NCBI RefSeq assembly: GCF_022808645.1
Contig: NZ_JAKZKT010000019.1
Span: 1-64,000, forward strand
Source of the DNA: Bacillus litorisediminis
Lineage (GTDB): Bacteria > Bacillota > Bacilli > Bacillales > JC228
DNA length: 64,000 nucleotides
Direction of reading: 5' to 3'
Shown: in pieces, positions 53,457-63,144 of the stretch
Layout of the letters: every line of letters starts with the position of its first letter
Position numbering within the stretch: the stretch's first letter is position 1
Notes under the pieces: model-generated
Told to the model about the DNA's origin: nothing
The model's database searches: none
The model's input: only the letters and a program-made list of their open reading frames with translations
Translations under genes and position numbers: made by a program

Positions 53457-54248
53457 TTACAAAACAGCAATCTGTTCATTTTTTAGATCTGTTATAAACA
53501 TATGGCCGGGTGCATGAGTAATCATAATCTCAGGTTTAACTTGCATGGCAACTGCCTGGGGGGTAACGCCGCAAGCCCAAAACACTGGAACTTCTCCATC
53601 TTTAATCGAAACACAATCACCAAAGTCAGGCTGATCAATGTTTTGAATGCCAATCGATGCCGGATCTCCAATATGAACAGGCGCCCCATGAACGGAAGGG
53701 AAACGACTCGTTACCTGGACTGCTCTTACTACATCTTTTTCTGGGACTGGCCGCATACTAACCACCATAGGTCCTTCAAATTGACCAGCCTTCAGACATG
53801 AAATATTGGTCTTATACATTGGAACATTACAATTTTCTTCTATGTGTCTGATTGGTATTCCGTTTTCAATCAATGCACTTTCAAAGGTGAAGCTGCAACC
53901 GAGCAGAAATCCAACCATATTATCGTCCCAAAGATCACGAATATCGGTTCTTTCCTCTGTAAGCACCCCGTTACGATAGACTCGATACTTCGGAATATCG
54001 GTTCTTAAGTCAGCAGAAGGGGCTGTTAAGGTCGGAATAGCTGAACCAGGTTCCGTAACATCAAGAACAGGACAAGGTTTTGGATTACGCTGACAAAATA
54101 AGAGAAAATCAAAGGCTAATTCTTTCGGGAGGACCACTAAATTAGCCTGAGTATATCCCTTGGAAACACCTGAAGTTGGTTTTATCCATTGATTGTTCCG
54201 GATCATCTCTCGAGCTGCATCGGGAGTCAGTTTAGCAGCCTCTAACAT
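53457..54248 (-). CDS. ycsI: Putative hydro-lyase (YcsI / DUF1445)
   Basis: A 263-residue protein of the YcsI family, annotated as putative hydro-lyase and related to D-glutamate cyclase. Typical segments are VSKGYTQANLVVLPKELAFDFLLFCQRNPKPCP, LGCSFTFESAL, VSMRPVPEKDVVRAVQVTSRFP and HAPGHMFITD. The ATG at 54248 follows GAGGTGG. It is the last gene of the 5-oxoproline cluster and lies 14 bases after the transporter gene, so a role in 5-oxoproline or glutamate turnover is a reasonable inference. Confidence 0.88.
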   Translation of the reverse strand: MLEAAKLTPDAAREMIRNNQWIKPTSGVSKGYTQANLVVLPKELAFDFLLFCQRNPKPCPVLDVTEPGSAIPTLTAPSADLRTDIPKYRVYRNGVLTEERTDIRDLWDDNMVGFLLGCSFTFESALIENGIPIRHIEENCNVPMYKTNISCLKAGQFEGPMVVSMRPVPEKDVVRAVQVTSRFPSVHGAPVHIGDPASIGIQNIDQPDFGDCVSIKDGEVPVFWACGVTPQAVAMQVKPEIMITHAPGHMFITDLKNEQIAVL

Positions 54249-54262
54249 AGAACCACCTCATT

Positions 54263-55447
54263 TTATGCAAATAATTGTGGAATACCTTTAAATAATGAAT
54301 AAATACCCATGAAGGCCATAGCAACTACAACAATTGCCCCAAAAATGGTCATCCATAAAGGATGCTTATAATCTCCAACAATATTCTTTTTATATGCAGC
54401 GATTAGCATAACTCCTAATGCAATTGGTAAAATAAGACCATTTAATGAACCAACCAGGATTAAAATCTTAACGGGTTGCCCAATCAACACAAACACGAGT
54501 GTAGAAACAGCAATAAAAAATACAATTACGAATTTATGATATTTATCAACCGTTTTGCTTAGAGTACGGATAAAAGAAACAGAAGTATATGCCGCACCAA
54601 CAACTGATGTAACAGCAGCTGCCCACATCACAACACCGAAAATTTTATAACCGATGTCACCAGCAGCAAGACGGAAAACAGAAGCAGGAGGATTCGCAGG
54701 ATCAAGAGCTAAACCTTGTGCAACGATACCTAATGCAGCTAAAAATAGGAAAATCCTCATAATAGAAGCAATTCCAATTGCTGAAACGGAGCTTTTAGTA
54801 ACCTGAGGAAGCGCCTCTTTTCCTTTTATTCCAGCGTCAATTAAACGGTGTCCGCCAGCGAAAGTTATGTATCCGCCAACTGTACCGCCTACTAATGTAA
54901 CAATCGCTAAGATATCAATTTGAGCAGGAGCAAAAGTTTTTACAACCGCTTCTCCATATGGAGGGTTAGAAGTAAACATTACATAGACCGTTAATGCGAT
55001 CATGACAAATCCCATAACTTGCGCGAAACGGTCCATCATTTTTCCAGCTTCTCTTACAAGGAAAATGCCAATGGCTACTATACCGCTAAAGAGCGCACCC
55101 ATCTTTGCTGAGATTCCAAATAAAACGTTCGTTCCTAACCCAGCACCTGCGATATTTCCAATGTTGAAGGCTAATCCTCCAGCAACAATCAATACCGCCA
55201 GGAAAATTCCTAATCCGGGCAATACATCATTTGCAATATCTTGTGCCCTTTTTCCTGAAACTGCAATAATTCTCCAAATATTTAATTGAGCACCGATGTC
55301 AATGATAATAGACATTAGGATTACAAATCCAAAGCTTGCTGCTAGTTTTTCTGTAAAAGTGGTGGTTTGTGTTAAAAATCCTGGACCTATAGCTGAAGTA
55401 GCCATTAAAAAGGCAGCGCCAAGAAGTACGCTCTTGTTTTTGGTCAT
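54263..55447 (-). CDS. ycsG: NRAMP-family transporter YcsG
   Basis: A 394-residue membrane protein with about 11 helices. It starts NKSVLLGAAFLMATSAIGPGFLTQT, the DPGN-like region of NRAMP relatives, but without the canonical metal-binding DPGN and MPH motifs. B. subtilis YcsG belongs to the same branch and lies in the same gene group. An organic-substrate or 5-oxoproline-related transport role is more likely than manganese transport. The ATG at 55447 follows TAGGAGGG. Confidence 0.85.
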   Translation of the reverse strand: MTKNKSVLLGAAFLMATSAIGPGFLTQTTTFTEKLAASFGFVILMSIIIDIGAQLNIWRIIAVSGKRAQDIANDVLPGLGIFLAVLIVAGGLAFNIGNIAGAGLGTNVLFGISAKMGALFSGIVAIGIFLVREAGKMMDRFAQVMGFVMIALTVYVMFTSNPPYGEAVVKTFAPAQIDILAIVTLVGGTVGGYITFAGGHRLIDAGIKGKEALPQVTKSSVSAIGIASIMRIFLFLAALGIVAQGLALDPANPPASVFRLAAGDIGYKIFGVVMWAAAVTSVVGAAYTSVSFIRTLSKTVDKYHKFVIVFFIAVSTLVFVLIGQPVKILILVGSLNGLILPIALGVMLIAAYKKNIVGDYKHPLWMTIFGAIVVVAMAFMGIYSLFKGIPQLFA

Positions 55448-55473
55448 AAGAACCCTCCTATTTTTAAAACTTT

Positions 55474-56241
55474 CTATTTAAATTCACCAATTTTTGCCAC
55501 GGTAATTCCCGCTTCTTTTAATGCCTGTGAAATGTACTTTGCAAATTCCAAAGCATGTGGTCCATCTCCATGTATACAGACTGTATCAGCTTTGATGGAT
55601 ACATCACTTCCTTGTACAGATGTCACTTTGCCTTCTTTAACCATTCGAATCACTTGATGGATGGCTGTTTCGTGATCTTTAATAAGTGCATTGGCTTCGC
55701 GTCTGGAAGTTAAAGAGCCATCTTCTTGATAGGTTCGGTCTGAAAACACCTCACTGGCTGTGCGAAGACCGATCTTTTCTCCCGCTTTTACGAGTTCGCT
55801 GCCAGCTAATCCGAATAGAATTAACTCTGGGTCCACTTTGTAGATTGCTTCTGCAATCGCTTCAGAAAGCGGGGCACTTTTGGCAGCCATATTGAATAGT
55901 GCTCCGTGAGGCTTTACATGCTGAAGTTTGCCGCCCTCCGATTTTACAAATCCATACAAAGCCCCTATTTGATAAACAACCAGATCATATGCTTCTTGTG
56001 GTGTAACATCTATATTACGTCGGCCAAAGCCTGTCAAATCTTGAAAACCAGGATGTACGCCAATACCAACATTTTTTTTAATTGCAAGCTTTACAGTTGT
56101 TCTCATAGTGGCAGGGTCACCTGCATGAAAACCACATGCAATATTTGCTGAAGTAACATAATTCAAAATTTCTTCATCTCGTCCCATTTTATAGGCACCA
56201 AAACTTTCTCCCATATCACAATTTAAATCTACAATGTGCAT
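55474..56241 (-). CDS. pxpA: 5-oxoprolinase subunit A (LamB/YcsF)
   Basis: A 255-residue protein beginning [17 protein letters not shown], with [42 protein letters not shown] and [13 protein letters not shown]. In bacteria PxpA, with PxpB and PxpC, converts 5-oxoproline to glutamate using ATP, removing a damage product of glutamine and glutathione. The ATG at 56241 follows TAGGAGGC. It follows pxpC by 11 bases. Confidence 0.95.
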   Translation of the reverse strand: MHIVDLNCDMGESFGAYKMGRDEEILNYVTSANIACGFHAGDPATMRTTVKLAIKKNVGIGVHPGFQDLTGFGRRNIDVTPQEAYDLVVYQIGALYGFVKSEGGKLQHVKPHGALFNMAAKSAPLSEAIAEAIYKVDPELILFGLAGSELVKAGEKIGLRTASEVFSDRTYQEDGSLTSRREANALIKDHETAIHQVIRMVKEGKVTSVQGSDVSIKADTVCIHGDGPHALEFAKYISQALKEAGITVAKIGEFK

Positions 56242-56252
56242 ATTCTTGCCTC

Positions 56253-57254
56253 CTATAAATATTTGAGGATAATCCCCTGTTTTAGTTGTTGAAGCTTCAT
56301 TTCTCTCTCTATAAAAAGGCGTTCTGCCTCTTCATATGATACTAATGCAAATCTAAGTGAATCTCCTGGCTTTAGCTGAGCCATTAGCGGAATATCTGCA
56401 AAGGCAATTTGAGCAATTTTTGGATAACCGCCAGTTGTTTGCCGATCCGCCAATAGGACTATCGGGTTTCCTTCAGGAGGTACCTGGATGGATCCAAAGT
56501 TCACGGCTTCAGATAACAATTCAGTTGGTGTGCCTAATTCAAGGAAAGGTCCTTTTAAACGGTAGCCCATTCGGTCTGATTGTGTAGTTACTTCAAATAA
56601 TTCGGTTAAGAATTGATCTTTGCTTTGCTCAGTAAATAAGTGATATTGTCTTCCTTTTATAGCACGTATGGTCGGTGAGCTTTGCAGAGATGGAATTAAA
56701 TCAGACGTTACCGTCCAATCATTTTCTATAAAGCTCGTTTCACCCAATTGATTTTTTAAGCGATTGATCATTTGGTCAGAAAGGTTACTGGGTTCCTCAC
56801 TGTCTAATCGATCACCAGATCTAAGTGCACGACCTTTAAAACCGCCAATTCCAGCTCTTAAATAAGTGGATTTACTCTCCATGACATTGGAGATTTTAAA
56901 GCCCCCTGCAACGGCTAAATAAGCGCGGCAGCCATTTTTACACGCGCCGAAACTCAAGAGACTTCCTTTTTTGACGAAGATAGATCGCCATAATCGGATT
57001 GGTTCGCCATTTATCGCAGGAGATAGATCGCCCCCGCAAATCGAGATGAGAGTGTCTTCTTCAAATTCAATAACTGGCCCGAGTAAAGTAATTTCTAATG
57101 TAGCTGCGTTTTCTTGATTCCCTACCAGAAGATTGGCTATTCGGTGAGAAAGTGTGTCCATTGCCCCGCTGACAATGACACCATATTTTTGGTATTTATA
57201 TCTTCCAAGATCTTGAACACTAGTAAGGAGGCCAGGCTTCATGATTTTAATCAT
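56253..57254 (-). CDS. pxpC: 5-oxoprolinase subunit C (KipA)
   Basis: A 333-residue protein of the KipA/biotin-dependent carboxylase-like family. Motifs: [22 protein letters not shown] near the N-terminus, [17 protein letters not shown] and, near the C-terminus, [18 protein letters not shown]. It pairs with PxpB in the 5-oxoprolinase; in B. subtilis KipA also opposes the KinA inhibitor KipI. The ATG at 57254 follows TTGGAGGACG and overlaps the pxpB end by eight bases. Confidence 0.94.
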   Translation of the reverse strand: MIKIMKPGLLTSVQDLGRYKYQKYGVIVSGAMDTLSHRIANLLVGNQENAATLEITLLGPVIEFEEDTLISICGGDLSPAINGEPIRLWRSIFVKKGSLLSFGACKNGCRAYLAVAGGFKISNVMESKSTYLRAGIGGFKGRALRSGDRLDSEEPSNLSDQMINRLKNQLGETSFIENDWTVTSDLIPSLQSSPTIRAIKGRQYHLFTEQSKDQFLTELFEVTTQSDRMGYRLKGPFLELGTPTELLSEAVNFGSIQVPPEGNPIVLLADRQTTGGYPKIAQIAFADIPLMAQLKPGDSLRFALVSYEEAERLFIEREMKLQQLKQGIILKYL

Positions 57255-57960
57255 TATTTACGTCCTCCAATTCTTTGTATTCAGAACAAGAGATCGGGAT
57301 AAAACGGATTTTATCTCCAGCTTTTAAAAGACTTGGAGGATTATCTTGAGGACGGAAAAGTTTTAAAGGAGTTTTTCCAATTAACTGCCAACCTCCAGGT
57401 GTTTCAATGGGGTACACACCAGTCTGTTTGCCTGCAATACCAACTGTACCAGCTGGGATCTTTAAACGAGGAGACTGTCTTCTGGGAGCTAAAATTTTTT
57501 CAGACATCCCGCCAATATAAGGAAAACCTGGGGCAAAGCCAATCATGTAAACGATATAATCTCCAGAAGCGTGTATAGTGATCACTTCATCAATGGTTAA
57601 TCCATTATGTTTTGCTACGAATTCTAAATCAGGGCCAAATTCTCCACCGTAACATACTGGAATCTCTACCACTCTAGATGGAATTGAATCATCCATTTTT
57701 AAATGAGTAAACCAATTAGAAATCGAGTCGCATACCACTTGATAGGGGGAGAGATGATTAGTTTGATCTATAATTTTCATTGGATCATAAAATATGGTCA
57801 CAGTTGTAAAGGCGGGAATATATTCTACCATCCATTCAATGGATTGATGATCAAGAAATGAAGAAATCATTTGAACTTTATGGTGTGTATCCAATTGAAT
57901 ATCATCGCCTAACTCAATCATTACAGCATTTTCACCTAGCGGAAATAATCGATAGTCCAT
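57247..57960 (-). CDS. pxpB: 5-oxoprolinase subunit B (KipI)
   Basis: A 237-residue protein of the KipI/allophanate-hydrolase-subunit-1 family. It starts MDYRLFPLGENAVMIELGD and carries YMIGFAPGFPYIGGM, RLKIPAGTVGIAGKQTGVYP and PGGWQLIGKTP. KipI in B. subtilis inhibits the sporulation kinase KinA, besides its 5-oxoprolinase role. The ATG at 57960 follows AGAGGTG; a longer frame to 58026 lacks a site. It heads the five-gene minus-strand operon. No KipR-type regulator is in the window. Confidence 0.94.
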   Translation of the reverse strand: MDYRLFPLGENAVMIELGDDIQLDTHHKVQMISSFLDHQSIEWMVEYIPAFTTVTIFYDPMKIIDQTNHLSPYQVVCDSISNWFTHLKMDDSIPSRVVEIPVCYGGEFGPDLEFVAKHNGLTIDEVITIHASGDYIVYMIGFAPGFPYIGGMSEKILAPRRQSPRLKIPAGTVGIAGKQTGVYPIETPGGWQLIGKTPLKLFRPQDNPPSLLKAGDKIRFIPISCSEYKELEDVNND

Positions 57961-58206
57961 TTGTATTACACCTCTATTTGTCTCTTTTAGATTCAAACGT
58001 GTGTGAAAATACCGCAATTGAAACACTGGTATTCATTCAACGGCTTGAAAAAGGGCATTACATATATTTATCAAATTAAAGGCTCTGAAATTTGCGTTCC
58101 TTTTTTATAAATATAAAGGAAGTTGTCTTTATTTTTCAAATACTATTTTTTCTAAGTAAAGGATTAAAGTCTATTAAATCGTGTGAAATACTAGGGATTT
58201 GGGCTT

Positions 58207-58246
58207 AAAAAAGCCAGCTAGTCTATCGCAGCCAGCTGGCATTTTT
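58207..58246. terminator. Bidirectional-looking terminator before the lipase gene end
   Basis: GCCAGCT (58213-58219) pairs with AGCTGGC (58234-58240), flanked by As on the left and Ts on the right. It ends the minus-strand lipase transcript. Confidence 0.75.
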
Positions 58247-58256
58247 TATGAGGGAA

Positions 58257-59801
58257 TTATTTGACTATATTCTCATTCTTGTCCATATAAACAGACAGAA
58301 TTACAGTTCGGTTAAATTCTCGTCCTTGGCTCGATTGGCCAGAAATGTCGATTGTAATATTGTAAACACCTGCCCCCAAAAAGGGAATTTTTACCGAAGA
58401 ACTATCTTCGTTTTTTATTAGCTTTATTTGACTAGGTTTTGCTTTTTCATCTTCATAGTATATTAGAGTAATAGCAGCTTCTATTTGATCTTTTTCCACT
58501 GTTTCACCATCAGAGTAGATGGTTAATTCTCTATCATTACTGATGGAAATATTCAGGTCATGGTTAATGTTGCTTTTATAAAATACACCCATTAAAAAAT
58601 TCTCATTTTTTGAACTAGCTTCCATCAGCCATTTCCCGGCTTTAGGGGAAGGAATGGTTATCGAATGATGGTAAGCGTCAGCAAACGGACTGTAATCAGG
58701 TTCTTCATTAACTGAAAAATTTGAGTGTATATGTCCATCAGGATCCTTTAATACAAGTGTGGAATTCTTTTGATCACTGATCCAATCGACTGTGATCTCA
58801 GAAACACCTTCCTCCACTGCAAAGATTTCAGATGTTTTGACTTGATAGGTTCCGCCTTTGTAATAAGAGTTTGATAATGAAGTGTTTTTTTCTACTGAGG
58901 ATGAGGCATTTGCGAAGTTTGCATTTTCATATAAATGAGGTTCGAAGAGATTAAAAGTTGAGCTTCCTTGTCTAATTTCGGAATGGTTCCAATCTCCAAC
59001 AGAAACTTCGGTTGCATAGGGTAATCGCGAGCTTACAACTGTTACAGCACCATCATTTGGACCATATGCACTTAAGTAAAGGCCGCCCCAATATAAGGAG
59101 TTTCCAAAATGGCCCCAAGCGGTTCCTCCAAATGTGTAATAGGGAATACGGTTCACATTTGGATGTGAATCAGTTTGGGATCGGTATTGATTCATATATC
59201 CCGTCTGCAGCGAATATGTTGCATCACTCTTACTTCCAAGTATTCCTGCCAGCCATCCGGCCCATCTGCTATAGGCTAAATCAGCCAGTTCGGATCCATG
59301 GTGAGGACTCGACAATGTGATGACACGGTGGACATAAGGAAAAGCATTATAATGGACTAGTGCTGCTTGAGCATCGATTCCCCCTTTACTATGGCCAACA
59401 ACAATTAGTTTTTCTCCAAAATGATTGTATATATCTTCTAATTGGTTTGCTAGTAATTGCCCATTATCCCACATATTTTTAGTTGGATATAAATCAATAA
59501 AGGCTGTTTCATATCCATTGGCGTAGGCTGTGTCATACATATCATTTTCGACCCACCAGGTGGATGCTGAACTATTCAATCCATGGATAAAAACAATTGG
59601 TGACTTATTAGGATCTACATAATTGGGTGTGGTTCCAAAATACCATTCACCTGGGGTGCCAGTCGGTTCACCCTTTCCAAGAGAACCGGCTACTCCTGTT
59701 AATGGCCACGCAAACAATATAACCAGTACGATCCATACAATTTTTTTCGTAGTAAACACACTCCTTTTTAATAAGGTAAGAAGCAAATAAAGCGCCTTCA
59801 A
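58257..59801 (-). CDS. Secreted lipase/esterase with C-terminal beta domain
   Basis: A 514-residue exported serine hydrolase. Residues about 10-40 form a long signal sequence. The alpha/beta-hydrolase part (65-280) has IVFIHGLNSSASTW at the oxyanion region and a visible triad: S138 in GHSKGG, D250 in YGPNDGAV and H273 in DWNHSEI. The remainder (about 300-514) is beta-rich and may be a P-type or Ig-like accessory domain. The TTG at 59801 has a poor binding site; an in-frame GTG at 59762 sits just after AAAAGGAG, so the true start is uncertain. It is monocistronic. Confidence 0.85.
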   Translation of the reverse strand: MKALYLLLTLLKRSVFTTKKIVWIVLVILFAWPLTGVAGSLGKGEPTGTPGEWYFGTTPNYVDPNKSPIVFIHGLNSSASTWWVENDMYDTAYANGYETAFIDLYPTKNMWDNGQLLANQLEDIYNHFGEKLIVVGHSKGGIDAQAALVHYNAFPYVHRVITLSSPHHGSELADLAYSRWAGWLAGILGSKSDATYSLQTGYMNQYRSQTDSHPNVNRIPYYTFGGTAWGHFGNSLYWGGLYLSAYGPNDGAVTVVSSRLPYATEVSVGDWNHSEIRQGSSTFNLFEPHLYENANFANASSSVEKNTSLSNSYYKGGTYQVKTSEIFAVEEGVSEITVDWISDQKNSTLVLKDPDGHIHSNFSVNEEPDYSPFADAYHHSITIPSPKAGKWLMEASSKNENFLMGVFYKSNINHDLNISISNDRELTIYSDGETVEKDQIEAAITLIYYEDEKAKPSQIKLIKNEDSSSVKIPFLGAGVYNITIDISGQSSQGREFNRTVILSVYMDKNENIVK

Positions 59802-59950
59802 CCCTTACAAAATATATGGAAAATACAATCATTTATAACAGAGAAAAATACCTAAACTGTTTTCGTAAATCGGCACTTATGATCTAATCGGTTTGTTTTA
59901 ATAGTAACGATTCTTTAGAATTTTGTCGATTGATAAAATAACCAAAAATA

Positions 59951-60213
59951 TTGATTTTACATGAAAATAGGTGTATAGTAAAGATATATTTCATATTTTT
60001 TGTTAAATAGTATATGGAATAGGTCGTATCTTCTGATGAGGCGAAGGCAAATGTTGATGGCCTTTTCTCAAGAGCTACGCCTTTTTTTATGGGTAACTCC
60101 GCTTTGGTAAGAATGATAAACGTATATCATTTTTGAAGGAGTAATTTCATAAACTTATGGGTAGTCTATTTTTAAATGAATCAGCTTTTCAAAATCTCAT
60201 TGGGGGTGTAGGC
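59951..60213 (+). promoter_or_regulatory. Promoter and long structured leader of the cold-inducible gene
   Basis: TTGATT (59951-59956) and TATAGT (59974-59979) are spaced by 17 bases. The leader is about 228 bases long. It contains a hairpin AGGCG...CGCCT (60039-60043 with 60078-60082) enclosing AAGGC/GCCTT, followed by seven Ts, which is terminator-like although it precedes the gene. Nothing else is seen in 59802-60213. Confidence 0.5.
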
Positions 60214-60411
60214 TTGTTTAATCGCAGAAATCAGGAAGAAGTTGAAAAAGTAGAAACCAAAGTATGGGTTTGTACTTCAGATGATTGTAATTGCTGGGTA
60301 CGCGATAATTTTAAAAGCAGTGAAGTGCCGGCTTGTCCTATTTGTGAAAGTGAAATGGAACAAACAACAAGGGTTATTGAAATTCTGCATAATCCAAGTT
60401 CCGCAATCTGA
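60214..60411 (+). CDS. Cold-inducible YdjO-type zinc-ribbon protein
   Basis: A 65-residue protein starting FNRRNQEEVEKVE, then WVCTSDDCNCWVRDNFKSSEVPACPICESEMEQ. Four cysteines in two pairs (CTSDDC and CPIC) suggest a zinc ribbon. This matches the Bacillus YdjO family, described as cold-inducible. The TTG at 60214 follows GGGGGTG; the longer frame from an ATG at 60157 has no binding site. The long leader upstream supports regulation at RNA level. Confidence 0.8.
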   Translation: MFNRRNQEEVEKVETKVWVCTSDDCNCWVRDNFKSSEVPACPICESEMEQTTRVIEILHNPSSAI

Positions 60412-60466
60412 TTTTTTTGCCCCCTCGGTCAACGGCACTATGAGAATAATGTTCAACTCATTAATT

Positions 60467-60499
60467 AAGATAAAGGCATTTCGCCTTTATCTTTGTTTT
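60467..60499 (+). terminator. Terminator after the cold-inducible gene
   Basis: An 11-bp perfect stem AAGATAAAGGC/GCCTTTATCTT with an ATTTC loop is followed by TGTTTT. Confidence 0.85.
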
Positions 60500-60549
60500 A
60501 TGTACATACATATCTATTTGAGCAGCAAGGTATAGGAGGAAACATATAA

Positions 60550-61431
60550 ATGAACCGTTTAGAAGCGGGAACTTTAGTCAGGCTTCAGGCTGAGCGAGAA
60601 GCGCCATTCGGTTATTTCTTATCAGATGGAGATGAGAGTGTATTACTGCACCAAAATGAAATAGACGAGAAGATTGAACTGGGTCAGGAAGTTACTGTTT
60701 TTTTATACCATGACAAACAAGGAAGGCTAGCCGCTACAACAAAAATTCCAGCAATCCAAAAAGGCCGTTATGGCTGGGCGGAGGTGGTAGATGTAGTAAA
60801 AAAATTAGGTGTATTTGTCAATATAGGAATCAATAAAGATATTTTGGTTTCATTAGATGATTTGCCATTATTAGAGCACTTATGGCCAAAAGAAGGGGAC
60901 CGACTATTTCTATCATTAAAAAGTGACCGCAATGGAAGATTGTTTGGACAGTTAGCAACAGAGGATATCATTCGTCAAATGGCGAGAAAAGCACCAGAAT
61001 CGATGAAAAACCAAAATATAAGCGGACGAGTTTACCGTTTATTGAAGGTAGGGTCTTTTGTTTTAACGGAAGATGGGTATAAAGGATTTATCCATGAATC
61101 GGAGCGTATTGAGGAACCAAGACTGGGAGAATTGGTAAAAGGGAGAGTAATAGGGGTCAAACCCGATGGATCGCTTAATCTTTCTTTGATTCCTCGTGCC
61201 CATGAAAAAATGGATCGGGATTCAGAGGTTATTTTATCGTTTATGGAATCACGCAATGGTGCCATGCCCTATACCGATAAAAGTCAGCCCGATGATATTC
61301 AGCTGCGATTTGGCATGAGCAAGGCTGCATTTAAACGGGCCTTAGGCCGTCTTATGAAAGCTGACAAAGTGGTGCAAAGAAATGGCTGGACCTATGTGGT
61401 TAAGAACGAACCACCAGAAAAACAGAACTAA
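60550..61431 (+). CDS. cvfB: S1-domain RNA-binding regulator CvfB
   Basis: A 293-residue protein made of three S1-type OB folds and a C-terminal winged helix. S1 features are seen at about 65-140 (GWAEVVDVVKKLGVFVNIGINKDILVSLDDLP) and 150-215 (SGRVYRLLKVGSFVLTEDGYKGFIHESE, GRVIGVKPDGSLNLSL). The C-terminal helix-turn-helix is FGMSKAAFKRALGRLMKADKVVQRNGWTYV. CvfB (YitL) binds RNA and affects virulence genes in Staphylococcus. The ATG at 60550 follows AGGAGGAAAC. It is followed by a terminator. Confidence 0.93.
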   Translation: MNRLEAGTLVRLQAEREAPFGYFLSDGDESVLLHQNEIDEKIELGQEVTVFLYHDKQGRLAATTKIPAIQKGRYGWAEVVDVVKKLGVFVNIGINKDILVSLDDLPLLEHLWPKEGDRLFLSLKSDRNGRLFGQLATEDIIRQMARKAPESMKNQNISGRVYRLLKVGSFVLTEDGYKGFIHESERIEEPRLGELVKGRVIGVKPDGSLNLSLIPRAHEKMDRDSEVILSFMESRNGAMPYTDKSQPDDIQLRFGMSKAAFKRALGRLMKADKVVQRNGWTYVVKNEPPEKQN

Positions 61432-61449
61432 AAAAGTATTGTGAAAATC

Positions 61450-61484
61450 GAGCTTGAGGGAATAAAAGTCCCCAAGCTTTTTTT
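61450..61484 (+). terminator. Terminator after cvfB
   Basis: AGCTTG-AGGG pairs with CCCC-AAGCT and is followed by seven Ts. Confidence 0.85.
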
Positions 61485-61499
61485 AATATGTGGAAGTAA

Positions 61500-62342
61500 T
61501 TAATCTAATGTTTCAAGTGTGTCTTTCCACTTTAAATAAGTAGCCTCACAATGTGATGGAAAGATCAATATATTTTTATTTTTTGAATGTAATTGATTTA
61601 GCTTAGTAAAGGTTTTTACATACGCGTGCCAATCCTCAATTGCTAAACGTGCAAATGGAAGCGGAAGTGAATGTTGTTCGATCGATCTTAATGACCAGCT
61701 GGCATCTGCACACAATAACACCCATCTTCTTTTAGTTTTAAGGAAAACGCCATATTGATAATTTGTATGTCCTGGAAGATGGACCGCGTAAACTAAAGAA
61801 TCCCCAAATAAATCATACCCTCTAGTGAAGGGAAATAGTTCGTCTGGAAGCCGAACTAAAGAAGTATCTTCCACAAATGAGAACGGAAAATTGGGTGGTA
61901 CTAAGTCGGGAAGATAAGCCCGTTTTAATGCTTTCAACCCTTTCTTGTCTCTTACAGACTCCCATTCTTGTTTTGAACAAATCTTTTGTGTATCTTTAAA
62001 AAAATAAAGACCGCCTAAATGATCGGCATGAAAATGAGAAATCAAAACAATATCAATTGGGGGGAGGCTTATCTTAAAAGAGAAATCATCACAAAGTTTT
62101 ACAGGAGTTACGAATCGATACAAACGATAGGGGAACTTTTTACTAGCGGAAAAATAAGCAGAATCGTACCCAGTATCAAATAGAATATTCCCTTTTTGCG
62201 GATGATAAAATGAAAATATTAATGCAGGAAACGATTGTTTCTTCCATGGATTTGTATGGTCGGTCAATTTTCCGAGCTGAAAGCATTCACCGGTTTTGTA
62301 TATGTTTAGGCTAGAAATATAACTTGCAGTAGTTTTATCCAT
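61500..62342 (-). CDS. MBL-fold hydrolase, AHL-lactonase-like
   Basis: A 280-residue metallo-beta-lactamase-fold protein. The zinc motif HFHADH (H103, H105, D107, H108) is followed by a His in PGHTNYQYG and an Asp in LLCADASWS, a set seen in the N-acyl-homoserine-lactonase branch. The middle section (105-190) is a typical lid insertion. The substrate cannot be fixed: lactones, lipid derivatives and metabolic thioesters are all possible. The ATG at 62342 follows AAGGAGACC on the minus strand. The upstream candidate RNA on the same strand ends just before it. Confidence 0.83.
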   Translation of the reverse strand: MDKTTASYISSLNIYKTGECFQLGKLTDHTNPWKKQSFPALIFSFYHPQKGNILFDTGYDSAYFSASKKFPYRLYRFVTPVKLCDDFSFKISLPPIDIVLISHFHADHLGGLYFFKDTQKICSKQEWESVRDKKGLKALKRAYLPDLVPPNFPFSFVEDTSLVRLPDELFPFTRGYDLFGDSLVYAVHLPGHTNYQYGVFLKTKRRWVLLCADASWSLRSIEQHSLPLPFARLAIEDWHAYVKTFTKLNQLHSKNKNILIFPSHCEATYLKWKDTLETLD

Positions 62343-62439
62343 AATTTAGGTCTCCTTTTTGAAGTACTCCTTTTCTAAAGTATAGTGAAAATTTAAGGTG
62401 AATTGTAAAAAATTATGTTTTTTAAAAGTTATAGACATG

Positions 62440-62665
62440 AAAAAAACGCCTATTAGGAAAACTGAAATTTCGTGGTATCAGCTGTCCTAATAAGACGTTA
62501 ATTGTTTAGAAGGAATTCTAAATATCAATTTTTCTATGGTTTTAATAGAAAATAAAACCTAAAACAATGAAAGCCCTACCTCTCTTTCATCCTTACGGCT
62601 CCTAGACCGCGCCAGTGTGGATCAGGTTATCTACCTGTTAAAGCTTAAACTTACATGTTTGATTC
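62440..62665 (-). ncRNA. Candidate structured small RNA upstream of the MBL gene
   Basis: On the minus strand a strong terminator (TCCTAATAAGACGT region 62485-62498 pairing with 62446-62458, then Ts at 62440-62445) has no gene in front of it. Upstream is an unusually GC-rich, hairpin-bearing segment: CAGGT-AGATA-ACCTG (62623-62637), CGG...CCG (62596-62609) and ATGAAAG-N10-CTTTCAT (62567-62590). The loops hold GGA and AGAGGTAGGG motifs. The rest of 62343-62824 has no gene. I could not recognise a known family, and no promoter is convincing. Confidence 0.45.
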
Positions 62666-62784
62666 TAAACATTTCACCGTTATTTTTTGGAAACTGTAAC
62701 TTGAGGCTGATGTTTGAATATATGAATGGTTTAAGAAGAGTGAAAAAACATGAAGGTGGAATCGCCGAAGGGTAACTTTAATAG

Positions 62785-62809
62785 AAAAGGCGGCGTGTAA
62801 AACGCCGCC
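62785..62809 (-). terminator. Terminator of csp
   Basis: An 8-bp GC-rich stem GGCGGCGT/ACGCCGCC with a GTAAA loop follows the csp stop on the minus strand and runs into TTTTCT. Confidence 0.85.
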
Positions 62810-62824
62810 GAAACATTATTGTCC

Positions 62825-63055
<231 letters not shown>

Positions 63056-63081
63056 TCACCCATTAAAAATCAAACGAAATG

Positions 63082-63144
63082 AAAAACCGTGATTGCGATA
63101 AGCTGTCATTTAAGTAAATCATCCAACTTACGAAATCACGGCTT
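63082..63144 (-). promoter_or_regulatory. Terminator-like hairpin in the csp leader
   Basis: On the minus strand AAGCCGTGATT (63144 to 63134) can pair with AATCACGGTTT (63094 to 63084) across a 39-base loop, followed by TTTTTC. It lies about 60 bases before the csp start codon. It could be the end of an unrelated upstream transcript or a cold-responsive attenuator. A TTGACT on the minus strand near 63217 may be a -35 box. No gene is seen in 63145-63399. Confidence 0.45.

Noticed and set aside
52982-53479. A 165-residue minus-strand frame across the 53-kb repeat array.
   Set aside because: It is open only because the repeat period is close to a multiple of three; it overlaps two real genes and has a repetitive, low-complexity translation.
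62600-62640. A TPP riboswitch, because of ACCTGATCCACACTGGCG on the minus strand.
   Set aside because: The CTGAGA and ACCCTT blocks are missing and there is no thiamine gene nearby.
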